The translations under genes and the position numbers were made by a program. This document shows, one piece after another, positions 1-10,829 of a stretch of DNA of 64,000 bases; position 1 is the first letter of the stretch; each line of letters starts with the position of its first letter. Under the pieces are notes generated by a model. That model was not told the origin of the DNA. It made no database searches and was given only the letters and a program-made list of their open reading frames with translations. Source of the stretch: Steinernema hermaphroditum (Eukaryota > Nematoda > Chromadorea > Rhabditida > Steinernematidae); the NCBI GenBank assembly GCA_030435675.1, contig CM059621.1, positions 16,802,001-16,866,000 of the forward strand. The letters are read 5' to 3'.

Positions 1-207
1 CTATCCAGCAAAATGAATTTGAGACTAGAGTAGGGGAGAAGACAAGTGGAAAAGTACCTCTGATAGGCCTAACTCTGAAAATGGAAATCTGAATCAAGGT
101 CCAATTTGATCGATTTTTCTGAAGTTTTGACGTCTACATATTTGAGTTTCCGACTCGGAAGGGCCAACTAGCCAATAGTACCGTCTTCCAGAGATCGGAA
201 TTCGACC

Positions 208-330
208 AAAAAAGTCATCGAGTCCGAGTCCGAGTCCGGACTCGAGTATAATTTCACGTCGAGTCCGAGTCCGAGTCCGGACTCGAAAAAATTCGCCGGA
301 CTCGATCGAGTCCGAGTCCGAAACGAGTCC
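208..330. repeat. CGAGTC/GACTCG hexamer cluster, copy 1
   Basis: The hexamer CGAGTC is repeated many times in direct and inverted orientation, producing short palindromes such as CGAGTCCGGACTCG. The same structure occurs in a larger block at 1213-1404. It is a simple-sequence repeat, not coding. Confidence 0.85.
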
Positions 331-1212
331 GGAAAACAGTATAAATTTTAAAAATTTTAATTTTTTTCGCCCTCATTTCAAGCTGCTCCGATGGGATCCT
401 GTCTCAGGTTGATAGAAGCTTCAAAGGGACTGCGACAAAAGGATAGAACGTTGCTTCTATCTTGCGAGGGCGTAGGTGGGTCGTGAGGTACTAGGACATT
501 TGCGCTTTCGATTTCAGCAATCTTTCCTTGGGTACACTATGCGCTTTGTCCAGTGCTGATGACCAATCGAGTTGTTTAAACGTTTTTGAGGCACATCCCT
601 ACTTCTTGTCAAAAAATACGGCAGTAGTACGCTATTTCATAAAAAAAATTTTTTTGAGGTTTCACGAAACCGTAAATTGAGATTAACCACTTTTTTAACT
701 TTGGATTTCTACTTGAATGTCTGCTGTCACGTTTTTCGTTCAGTATTTGATTATTCATCAGACATCAAATGACATCAAACATCCATTCAAAAATGATCAA
801 AGAGCCATCAAAACAGCCTCAATTCGATCTAAATGTAGTTTAAAAAATGGCTACCACAGTCAAAAATTAAAAAGAATCACAGGACTATATTCATGGATTT
901 TTTACACAATCAAAACTTAAAACTGACATGGTGGAGCCGACCTTGAATTGGGTGTGATTTATTGAAATGAATTGAGGCTGTAATCGGCTCCTGGTCTGAA
1001 TATTAGACTCATCAAACCGTTTGTGAACCATGTATTTCAACGAAACTTGCCGCAAAATGTTATATAGCAAGCGACGAACATGAGTAAGCACGCACCGGTA
1101 AAAACAAAACGAAAGAAATGACGTGTTGCGCCAGGGTGATCGCGGCAGGACCATGTTTTCGGCTTCGCCGCGGTGCTTTATTTCTTCATTCAATTCAATT
1201 CACGGCCGTCCG

Positions 1213-1404
1213 GCAGGACTCGATTCGGGCTCGAGTCCGGATTCGATTTGGACTCGAGTCCTGAGTCCGGACTCGATGTTATTGGCGCCATCGAGTCCGA
1301 GTCCGAGTCCGGACTCGACCCTCAAAATGGTGGCGAGTCCGAGTCCGAGTCCATCGAGTCCGAGTCCGGACTCGAGTCCGCGGACTCGAGCCCGGACTCG
1401 TTCC
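1213..1404. repeat. CGAGTC/GACTCG hexamer cluster, copy 2
   Basis: This block carries roughly two dozen CGAGTC or GACTCG hexamers, with an internal change of orientation that makes nested palindromes. Both strands are open in several frames and translate to Ser/Pro/Asp/Glu-rich strings only because of the repeat, so I do not call a gene. It lies next to a copy of the dispersed 20-bp motif (1134-1153). Confidence 0.85.
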
Positions 1405-2685
1405 GATCTCTGCCGTCTTCTTCTATTCACTTTTCCGCTTCTTCAAACGACTTAAAAATTGGAGAGGCGATTTCCGTTGATGTTGATCCCAACGTCATCC
1501 AATTGCAGCTGGCGGAACATGTGCTCCAGAGTTGCAAAAAAAATTAAACGGATTGGTGCCTTGAGCTCTCTCCTTAGCAATTATCTTTTCCTGATGAATG
1601 ACACAAAGATGACACAATTCAATACAACCACTTAGGAGCACATACTTAAATGTCACCATTAAGCAGCTCTCTATTTTAAGCACGTTAAGTGTTTAGGGCA
1701 GACCCAGACATGCCGTTTGGTAGACAGTCTAGACAGCTTCATCAACCTATATATAGCGTGTATCACTGGGCCATCATTTATTCGTTGTGTGCCTCGATTA
1801 AAGGACTGACCGTGTGCTCCCTGTGTTGATGTTCGCAGTTGTTCTAGGAAAAGAGATACCGTCTCAAACTTTCAGACGATGTTCTCTCCAGGTCGTAATC
1901 GTGTTTCATGCAATCCACAAATGATCTTTCTTTTCTCGTATACCCTCCTGGAGGTGCTCAATATTCGCGTTAAGTACACTGTCATACCCTCCAAGAGGTT
2001 TCTTGTATACTCACACTCAAGTGACCACTCTAGAGTTTGAAAATTTGCTGCAAATTTTCTCAAATCTCAATCATCATAAATCAGCTCCCCTCAAAAGCCA
2101 CTAAACTCGATAAAACAACGTACTCCAGCCCTGTCCACCCATCATCCATCAGTCGGCACCGTGTTTCACCTCCTAAAACATCGTCGTGGGAGCGGCGCGG
2201 GCCACAGCTGTCGTCGTGGGGAGCGCATTGGTGCACGCCTAATGAGTTGCGAGTTCGGTTTACGAGCGCACCTCACGCGGCGGTTGCGAATAACGACTTC
2301 TTCGCCAACGCCGCCACAGGGTTGTTATTGTTGCGCGGTCGTGGACGCACGCCTGACACCGTCGACATCGTCGACGTCTTAATTGCACGTGATTATTAGT
2401 TTTTTGAAACGATCGTTTGTTGCTTCGAATCGATCGGATGGTATTTCTCAAAGATCTAAACGCAAAAGCCTAAAAATTCAAGCAATGTCAAGTAGTACTT
2501 CATTTCTGGTCGGTTCTCGTAAGTGTAGACTGTAATCTGCGCTATTTCCATTCCTGTTTAAAAATTGTGTTTATGCACTGAATTATATTTATTTGTTTTT
2601 TTTTTATTAAATTGTTAACAAAGAGTAGCATATACCAATATGAGAAATTTTTTTTGTATTTTACGTTGAGGTATTGACACTTTTG

Positions 2686-3385
2686 TGTCAGTCCCATGTG
2701 ATCTTAGCTGGATTCGAATTCATCTCATAGTCTCTTCACCCATCTCGCAGGCTTTCATCTTCTATTGTAATATTTCCATATTTTTATTTTTGCATAGCTG
2801 TAAGTTCAATTAAGTTCAACATAAAATATTATGTGAATTTTAAAAATGAATTTTTACGAACTTTACAAAGAACCAATCAGTCTTTCGGAGCGGCGAAAGC
2901 CGAAACTATGTGGTGGACATGGACAAAAATAGTTTTGTTTAACATTTTTGACCACAAGGATTGCCATCATCTGTGCATGTTGTGTTTTGTCTAAATTCAC
3001 AAGAAACCAACGCCTTTTGTCTTTTTTAATTATTTTTGGAACTTGGTTAATTGAACTTTTGGCTTTATTTTGCATGCTGTACTATACTTTGTCCATGTTC
3101 AACTGACCAATCTTTGCGCTTTTTCCGTTCATGTTTCCAGTAGAAAAAAATAATTTTTACGAACTTACTTATTTTTGTGATGTCCAATAAACACCCTATT
3201 GATTGCTAACAAAAAATCAACTGGATATGTCCAAACGGGACCATTTCATGTCAGTTTCATGTGACTATTTTTTGGCTGGATTCGAATTCGGATCGTAGTT
3301 TCTCCTCTTCTATCATAATATTTCCATATTTGAATTTTTGTGTTACGTTTGTTGTGTCAAGTCCACTGTACAATATTACTTGGAT
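2686..3385 (+). repeat. Pair of diverged direct repeats (~140 bp each)
   Basis: The segment 2686-2830 and the segment 3249-3385 share the same order of landmarks: a TCAGT..CATGTGA start, GCTGGATTCGAATTC, a 'tctcttc' run, TTTCCATATTT, and an AATATTA..TGAATTTTAAAA-like end. They are about 560 bp apart in the same orientation. GATTCGAATTC resembles a tRNA B box, so this could be an old tRNA-derived SINE pair, but no A box is clear. Confidence 0.5.
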
Positions 3386-6300
3386 TTTAAAAGTTTTATA
3401 CTCAGATCCCATCAATCTGGCTGACACGTGAAGCTTTTTTTTCGTTGTCATGCATTTTCGAATTTATGTAGAAAAATGGTCAACTCAAATTTGAATCCTC
3501 AATAGAAATCTAGACATCTTCTTTTTTCTTGTTTTTATTGTTTTTGTTTTTTATCTTGTTCACTTGTGTAGATCTTGTTTTTTTCATGAAGTTGAGGATT
3601 CAAATTAGTTAGGTAAGGAGCGGATTTTTTAGCCCGGTGACACCGTTAATGTTTCTTGTGGGACGATTAATTCTATTTTTCATTTTTGCGAACAATGAAG
3701 TATTCCCTACACATGCTAGCCAAACTAAAGTTAAGCGCTCTTAGCCTGTTAGCATTGTTGTCGCTTTTTTATAAAATTGAGGAATTATTTGCCCCATGTA
3801 TGGCTTGTTAGGGTTTACCTACCATCGGTGCACATAATCGGCATTACATCTATCATCATTTTGTGAAACAAAGTGATTGTGGAATTTTTTAATCTGATTA
3901 GATCAATGGTGAGCGGAGGAGCCAGCTCCGGTTCGTATTGCTTGCTTAACTGAATCCAATGAGTCCGATAATCCAACTGAATCTAATACGTTTTCTCTGA
4001 ATACAATACCACGATAACACTTTTTAAAGTGCATCAATTCTCAAGGCATGAAATGAAACGATGACCTCAAAACTTAGAATTTTTGCATTCAGAATGTTAT
4101 GTCTCCTAAATAAGCTTACTGCATTACTCGATACTTCCACTGGCTCAATTTCTAATGATTTATCGAGCAATTTTCACGACTTACTGCCGACTTTTCTATA
4201 AAACAGATCGCTTATTTGTTACCCTTCCAGGCAAGAATAGCCAGTCTTGACACGACTTCAGTTCGCTCAAACGAGTTTTCAGTTGTGTTTTTCAATCGCG
4301 TTAGCTAAATTAAGTAGAAATGTCTTTTGTTTACGGAGCCCTTTGGTTGTTCAACAACCCGTTCCACCGTGGGTATCGACAAACTCGGTGTATAACCTAA
4401 TTTTTGGAAGATTTGTTAGGGTTCAGGTTGACGATCACCGCTCTCAGAGCTCATAGATTGTTTGTTAATCTTATAAAGCAATTTTCTGTCCTTCAAGGTA
4501 ATAAGGATTTGTGACGTTGTAGTGTTTACGACATGAATTACGTCGACATGTCCATATTCACGGTTCACATCTACTTTTTTTAATTTATGTTTCGAATACG
4601 TAAAAAGCGTGTAACTAACTCTGAATCTGGATCGAGCTGCACCTGCTCGAACAAAACTAGTGACAAAGTGGCGAGATTGATCCAGATTCCAATAGCCGCA
4701 GAAAATATTATGAAAATTCGCAGCATTTCTCTGTTTGATAATTCTCCTTAAGAACAGTTAATACTTTTGTGCCGTTTCAATTCAACATTACGCGAATCCC
4801 ACTATGTCCTTCACCGAAGGAGTGTCACTCCTCTCCCTTGGTTCTGTCTTCCTGTCTTATCATTGATTTCATTTTTGCGATCTCCTCCAAGGTTCGATTC
4901 TTGTTCGAGAGGTCTCGGCCCGATCAGCCTGTGATGAGCTCTTCTTTTTGATACGCCTCTTCCCTCTTTGGGAACAAAATGTATTTTATCAACTGTCCAC
5001 CGAATGAGCCAATCTAGTGATCGAAATGAGTCCGCCGATAAACGACAACAACGTTTGCATTACCCTTTTTTAAGTTCCCTTCAAAGCACTTTTTGGCAGA
5101 ATAAAAGCAGCTTGCTTGCCGTTTGATTTTGGTTCTCAAAAGTACTCTTGAATGCCAGAACTGTACATGAAATGTGCCTGTAAAAGAACGAAAGTTTTCT
5201 TTTTCTCTGCTTCTCATCTGTGCTCTTCTCGCACCTCTTCTCCTGAACTGTCGGAGCGAAAAGGATAAACCATATCAGTTGACAAATGCTGTGAAATGTT
5301 GTCATTTGTCGGCCTACGCGTCACTGGACTTGTTCCGATCACAGGCCAAGACAGAGCTTTTTTGAAAGAGCTTCATGAACAATTCCTTTTTGTGAAATTC
5401 TTTGCAAACTCCTTGTCATCGAAACATCCTTGTAAATCTGATTTAAGTTTGGGAGCAGAGACGCCAGCTCGGCTCAGCTTTTGGCAATCCGAGCCGACTC
5501 CGGCTCGTCTCCAGTCGCTTGACATCTCTGTTGGAGCGTTGATTCGTTGATCCCAAAGCTTGTGATCAGCGAGATTGCCACGAGGAAGTTTATTTACAAA
5601 CAGCGCCTAACCTCCGTTTTCCCATTCACAAACGACTAATTGTTTCGACAAATCGCCGTCGCATGTGCGAATTGAATCGCTTTTTGCGCGCGCATCCAAT
5701 TATTTTCCGGCGCTCTCTTTACGACTTCGGAAACTGTTGAAACGATTCCACCGACCCCTCCACGGTGGTGTCAGCATTGGCGCCAATGTTTTTCGAGTTG
5801 TAAACTTTGTGTTTCCTTGGCGAACCTCGATGTTTTAGGAGAGATACGACGTTTTTCTACGACGCAAAATGTTGATTATTGAACGCGAAGAGACAGTGCG
5901 ACGTATTATGATAGACGCTGTCCTATGAGACATATCTGGTCTTTATTTGGTCAGTATATTTTTGGTGCTGTGCGATCTAAGCTTAATTTTTCATGCCTAC
6001 AGGTATTCGTTAGGGGGGCATTTTCTATCATCACTTCGTGTGTGGTCTAGAGATTCAAGGCATCTGCAATTATGGTTGACCATTAGAACGCGAGGGACAG
6101 CCCTTAGGGAGGTTATGAGTGACGGAAACCGCCAAACTTCTGACCGCTTTTTTGTAAGATGACGATGAGTTGACTAGGAAATGATCCGATCTTTCAATAA
6201 TCTCATTTTTGCCATTTCGCGTTGCGACAACTTACCACGTCCAAACGGACCATTTTTGATCAGAAAAGTTCAGTGCAAAAAAAACAAATAAAAATGATAA

Positions 6301-7839
6301 GCTTCCTTTTGGAAAGATTTATTTCCCAAGGATCAGGATATTTCCATATTTCTATGTACATTTTCCAAGGATATTCCAAGATACATGTACTTATCTATTT
6401 AAGTTTGATCGAATTATTTGAACGAAAAATTTATAACTAATGGATGAAATATGTGAAACGTTGATAATGAACGCACATAAGAATGTGATGTGCCATCAAC
6501 ATTCACTTTTAAAAACCGACATTTCTAACTTTAATATTGAACTCATCGTGAGTATTTTTGAAAGTGCGGGTTACGAGCAGCCCATCCATGACTATCCATG
6601 ACGATAGTCCCACCACGATCACCCTTATCCATATTTATGTCCATATCCAAGTTTTATACGAACCCTCACTGTATCGATAAGCACGTCTATAGTACATGTT
6701 TGATTAAGCTCTTAATGTCAAAGTCGTTTAATAGCATCAAGCTTCGAAAATAATGAAATCACCTTTCTCTCGTATGATGGCATCCTTCATTTACTCTCCT
6801 TTTCCTCTACTATTTTTGGTTATGTCTCTGTTGTCAGTGTGGATGATCGATGTCCTTCTAGGGAGTTCCATTAGTGGCGTTCCCCGTTCTCGAGATGTGC
6901 ACTTTTTGTTTTCCTCAGATTTTCCATTTTCTACACAAAATATACAAATTCACGCTTCGCCTTTTGAATTCTACGCTGTCATCTAGCAGGTGCCGGTCTG
7001 GTCTTCGTGAGACTACGGTATTTATTTCCTGAGAATGTCGCTTTAGTCGTTCACAAGAGATTATCGGAATGTTGTTGATCGTGACTATTGTAGCGGAATT
7101 GACAGTCCTTTGTTCTCGGAACAATAGCCTTAAACTCACCTGACTCATTTTCTTGTAGTGATAGCCACGAAAACAAAAGGACACCTACATCGCTTAATCT
7201 CACGCTTGTTGTTCAAGGCTTAATCGTTGTTGGCCCCTGGAACAATGGCGATAAATGAGTGTGAATCACGGCGTTCGAGGAATTGTTTTTGCTATGCGGA
7301 TTCGAGACGACATTGAAACATCAGGTTCTTCTGTTTTCGATGAGAGAGAACAACTTATAGTTTTAGGATCTTGGTTGGCATCGGGAATCATATTGTATGC
7401 TCATAGTGTTTGAATTAGCGTATGAAACAGCCAATTTTCCTTTACAGTAATGTCGTTATCCGGATTAAAGGGATCCGAAACGTGTTTTGGAAATTTTAAA
7501 AATTTTTGTACCCTCCTAATTTTGGGGTCTGAATCAGAGTCGTGTAGCCTCGGCCTCTTCTCGGCGAGACTTTAAATAAGGTCTCGGTTTCGATGATCTT
7601 TCATTTGTGCCTCCAGCAATCGGTCGGGCCGTCGATTCGGTCTCTCAGAAATGCGTTGTGAACGAGAAAAGTGAACGGTCATTCTCTGCCTTTTGTGCTG
7701 GCCACAATGATCGCCCCGGCTGGGTTGTTGTAGTTCCATCCGCCTGGCCAAGAAGCTGGAGGTCTCCATTTTTCAAAGTCTCGGCTTTTAAGTTTAAATT
7801 TTAAGTTTAAAAAGTTTAAAATTTAAGTTTAACCGGCTC

Positions 7840-8040
7840 AGGTCCGAACATTGAACGAATACGGTCGGTGGGATGTTTCTTTTTCTGTATGAGAGACCGA
7901 TCTTCGACGGTTTCCAAGATGTAGACCTTACGCCGCAGAATGCGTTTTATAGTAGATGCCGAGACGAAATGGCGGTCCCGATACGACTTGCTTGAAGGAG
8001 CACCATTGGCGCGTCGCTGTTTAGTCCGCAGAACTCAGAA
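7840..8040 (-). pseudogene. Possible Tc1/mariner-type transposase remnant
   Basis: On the minus strand a frame of about 60 codons contains a segment like VSASTIKRILRRKVY followed by a Lys-rich stretch. This resembles the helix-turn-helix and linker of Tc1-like transposases. No catalytic DDE residues, terminal inverted repeats or continuing frame were found, and stops interrupt it on both sides. If real, it is a short decayed fragment. Confidence 0.25.
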
Positions 8041-8889
8041 ATTTACTCGGAAATTTTTTCGATCGGACTTCGAAATTGGTCCGTGTTGCAAATTTTTTTT
8101 TTGTGGATTTCCGGGTTTAGCCTGAGATGGAGTTACATGAAACCTGTACGTGCACGATGAAGGTACATAATCTTGAACCTCATTGTCTTGAAGTCAATTG
8201 TATTATCCTGAAGTCAAGTACATTACCAGTAAAGTACGCTCTCTTTGTAGCTGCAAATTTGGATGTATGTATTGTTCTCTGAAAGTACATTTTTGTTGAG
8301 TACACGTCCGCCCTAATGAATTCATTCATCCTGTGGGACTGCAACATTTCTTTTTTGACAAAGGCCAAGCAGTTAATATTTGTTTTTTTTTTCAGCATTT
8401 CTACAATTTTGAAAAGTAAGCAGCGTCGTCACCATGATCACCTTTTGTTTAAATGCCGAATCCATGGGGATATAAGAGTGCTATTCGCATGACTGAGAGT
8501 CAGAAAGAGTGTCCTTTTGTTGTTTTATGGCTGTGCTAAGGAGATGTCAGCTATTTCTCTCGGCATTTCCAGTCTAGGGAATTCCTATTCACGTCCCAAC
8601 AACGCCTACCCAGAATCATTATATGTCAGATTCAGGCTGGGAATATGTCTAAGTATGTTTCGATTTCTGACATTTATATGAACATGAAGGTCGGCGTTAT
8701 CGCCATAGTTACCCTATGAGGGCGATGGGAATCCAGTACTTTTTGGAATTCTTATCGCTTCTATGTTCTTGCCCTCTAAGAAATTCTTTACTGCACTTGC
8801 TGACATGTTTTCCTTATAGAGCCATAAAACATCAGTTTTTAGAACACAAAGCCGCCCTTAGCCTAGGGATGAACCTCAGAATAAAGAAT

Positions 8890-8992
8890 AATACCTCGTA
8901 AGGAAGCAGCCTGTTACGTCTTGTCGTAACAATGCTTTGAGGGAGCTAGGAGCTCTATCTGGTGGTAGACCTCAAACTTGGGTAATTAAACC
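8890..8992 (-). ncRNA. SL1 spliced-leader RNA gene (or close relative)
   Basis: SL RNAs donate a 22-nt leader to the 5' ends of nematode mRNAs by trans-splicing. The minus strand from 8992 to 8971 matches the canonical SL1 leader at all 22 positions. The next bases are GTCTAC, so the leader is followed by a splice donor, as in an SL RNA gene and not as in a retrocopied trans-spliced mRNA. The donor region UUUGAGG (8976-8970) can pair with CCUCAAA (8942-8936), matching the known first stem of SL RNAs. Two more hairpins follow: GAGCU/AGCUC (8955-8943) and GUUACG/CGUAAC (8930-8913). I do not see a canonical Sm site (AAUUUUUGG-like), and no 5S rRNA gene is visible beside it. The 3' end is a guess. 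It may be a functional isolated copy or a pseudogene. Confidence 0.75.
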
Positions 8993-8999
8993 TTTTATA

Positions 9000-10120
9000 A
9001 TCAAAACATAACACGTAAACAACCCTAACGCGAACATACACAAACACAAGATGCACAAACATGCGAATGACAACGCAGACAGAGACTGTAGACGGTTGGG
9101 ATCGTGGTGAGACCGAACCGAATACGAACAGTGATGACAATGCGTGTGGTCAGTACGCAACACAGCCGAAGTCTGAGCTGAAAAGACGTGTAGATGTGAC
9201 GACGTTGATCATAGCGCACATAGCTTGTCGGTTCCAGAAAATGTCGCTTCTTAAACAGAAAAGGGTGTTTTGTTGATAAGCGTTGCTTTACGCAAGCAAA
9301 TGCTCTATCCAGTTTCAAACCCCCCCCCCCCTAGCAGCTCCCATATTTTTTCACTTATTTTTTCGTGTCCTTTCAACATCATTCTCATACTCTATAGAGC
9401 ATTTTTAATCACTTCTAGTTGAAGGTTCCGCATGCTTTCCCGCAAAAATGGTAGAGGTAAATGTCGCAGGTTCGGACATTCTACGACCATTGCTGTCCGA
9501 TTTTTTTTTCATTCCTATGACATGATGCTCTTTTTTGTGGAAAATATACATGTTCATGGAAAAACACGCCGCCATCGATGTCATTATGGTGACGCAAAGA
9601 TCCATTTTCCGAGAAGCTAAAGAACGCTCGGTTGTGTTTTTCCAAAAGTGCCCTCAAAGTGCTTTTGCCACTTAACACCACCGCTGTCGACAACTACTCT
9701 CTCTGTTGCATAATTACAACACTTGAAACATATCTCTTGGCGTCGGGAAACCCGAGCCATCGATGTCGGCTTCGCACTTCTTCCTCCCAGTGGAACGATT
9801 CGTTCCAAGCGCTGACTCCTTTCTTTGTTTTCCCATCGCTCTTCCAAACGACTTCTCCTTAATTCGGATGTCAGAACGCGGGCCTTTTCTTGTTTGTTTT
9901 CGATGTCCTCTTTCTTGACGCTTTTTATGTGATTTCTGCGCGTTTCTAAAGAATTGTGGCTTGAGGAAATGTGTATTTTGGACCGGATTTGCCGGGGAGT
10001 ATCTTTTGTGTTAGAGATCGAATTTTTCATGAGATTCTTACAGCCGATTTCTGTATCTGGTTACTTCTTAGATCCGTATGAATTGCGATACTTCACATTA
10101 ACCGCGCCAAGGCGATGCCT
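9000..10120. other. Intergenic region between SL1 RNA and SGT1 copy A
   Basis: No exon chain is supported. A minus-strand frame of 137 codons (9617-10030) contains a charged, possibly coiled-coil stretch but has no recognisable domain. A poly-C run lies at 9321-9332. The last ~100 bp before 10204 belong to the duplicated SGT1 unit. Confidence 0.4.
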
Positions 10121-10825
10121 CACAACCCCAAATGCATTTCTTTTACCTTCATTTAATCCCAATCTGAGCGCGAATCTATCATCAAAACACAAACCTCTCA
10201 AACATGACCGTAACCACCCAGAAGCCCCGCTACGACTGGTTCCAGACGGAACGCGCCGTCAGCCTCACCGTTCTGCAGCGAGGCCTCTCCCAGGAAGACG
10301 TCAAAGTGGACTACGACGACTCGGAGCTGAAGATCACCGCCAGAGGCGAGGAGATCTTCGCGGCGCGCCTCGCCCACCCCGTGGAGAAGACGAAATTCTC
10401 GCTGCAGGTGACGCCCCGGAAGGTGGAGCTGCAGATGCCGAAGACGACGGCCGGCCGCTGGGAGAGCCTGGAGCTAGACGGAGAGCGGCGGCCGAAGGGG
10501 CTGAAGACGCCACGCGACTGGAACCGGCTGGAGAAAGAGGCGATCGAGGAGGAGAAACGTGAGGAGAAGGAGGACAACGGCGACACCGGCATGACGAAGT
10601 CCCTCCGCGCGCTCTACCAGAGCTGCGACCCCGACGTGCAGCGTGCCATCATGAAGTCGTACGTGGAGTCCTGTGGCACCGTCCTCAACATGAACTGGGA
10701 GGAGGTGAAGAGCAAGAAGATCGAAGTCAGTCCTCCCGACGGCCTCGAGTACCGAAAGAACTGAAGTGGATTCTGTGACGTTCTTGCATCTGGATAAATA
10801 AATGTTTCTTGTCGACCTATTTGTT
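10105..10825 (+). repeat. Duplicated SGT1 unit, copy A
   Basis: Sequence from about 10125 to 10820 is matched in inverted orientation at about 53407-54100, covering the SGT1 coding region plus short 5' and 3' flanks including the AATAAA. Beyond these limits the flanks differ. The two are about 43 kb apart. Confidence 0.8.
10204..10764 (+). CDS. SGT1-like co-chaperone, copy A (CS + SGS domains)
   Basis: Single uninterrupted exon of 186 codons. Residues ~7-90 form a CS domain (start YDWFQTERAVSLTVL, then a beta-sandwich pattern with KFSLQVTPRKVELQMPK). Residues ~100-186 form an SGS domain, with Leu/Arg/Asp-rich RDWNRLEKEA, then RALYQSCDPDVQRAIMKSY and a C-terminal SPPDGLEY motif. SGT1 works with Hsp90 and SKP1-type ubiquitin ligases in kinetochore and immune-receptor assembly; the animal form often has N-terminal TPRs. 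Those are missing here, as I recall for the C. elegans homologue. An AATAAA lies about 30 bp past the stop. The coding sequence is GC-rich and intronless, unlike most neighbours. A near-identical inverted copy sits at 53463-54023, sharing ~75 bp upstream and ~60 bp downstream. Confidence 0.9.
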   Translation: MTVTTQKPRYDWFQTERAVSLTVLQRGLSQEDVKVDYDDSELKITARGEEIFAARLAHPVEKTKFSLQVTPRKVELQMPKTTAGRWESLELDGERRPKGLKTPRDWNRLEKEAIEEEKREEKEDNGDTGMTKSLRALYQSCDPDVQRAIMKSYVESCGTVLNMNWEEVKSKKIEVSPPDGLEYRKN

Positions 10826-10829
10826 TCTT

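Larger units (their letters stand above)
1..8880. other. Gene-poor, AT-rich repeat-bearing region
   Basis: I found no coding exon chain here. Open frames are short, rich in Phe/Ser/Leu or Lys/Asn, and lack splice-consistent partners. The stretch holds hexamer clusters (208-330, 1213-1404), a pair of diverged direct repeats (2686-2830 and 3249-3385), one copy of a dispersed 20-bp motif near 6606, and a possible transposase remnant near 7840-8040(-). The rest is low-complexity A/T sequence, for example the TTTAAG-type run at 7788-7832. A single-exon or fast-evolving gene could be missed. Confidence 0.5.

Noticed and set aside
1123..1547. Overlapping open frames on both strands rich in Ser/Pro/Glu/Asp
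   Set aside because: They exist only because the CGAGTC/GACTCG repeat has no stop codons; there are no splice sites or domains.
9617..10030. 137-codon minus-strand frame with a charged coiled-coil-like stretch
   Set aside because: No recognised domain and no splice-consistent partner exon; it could be real but I cannot support it.
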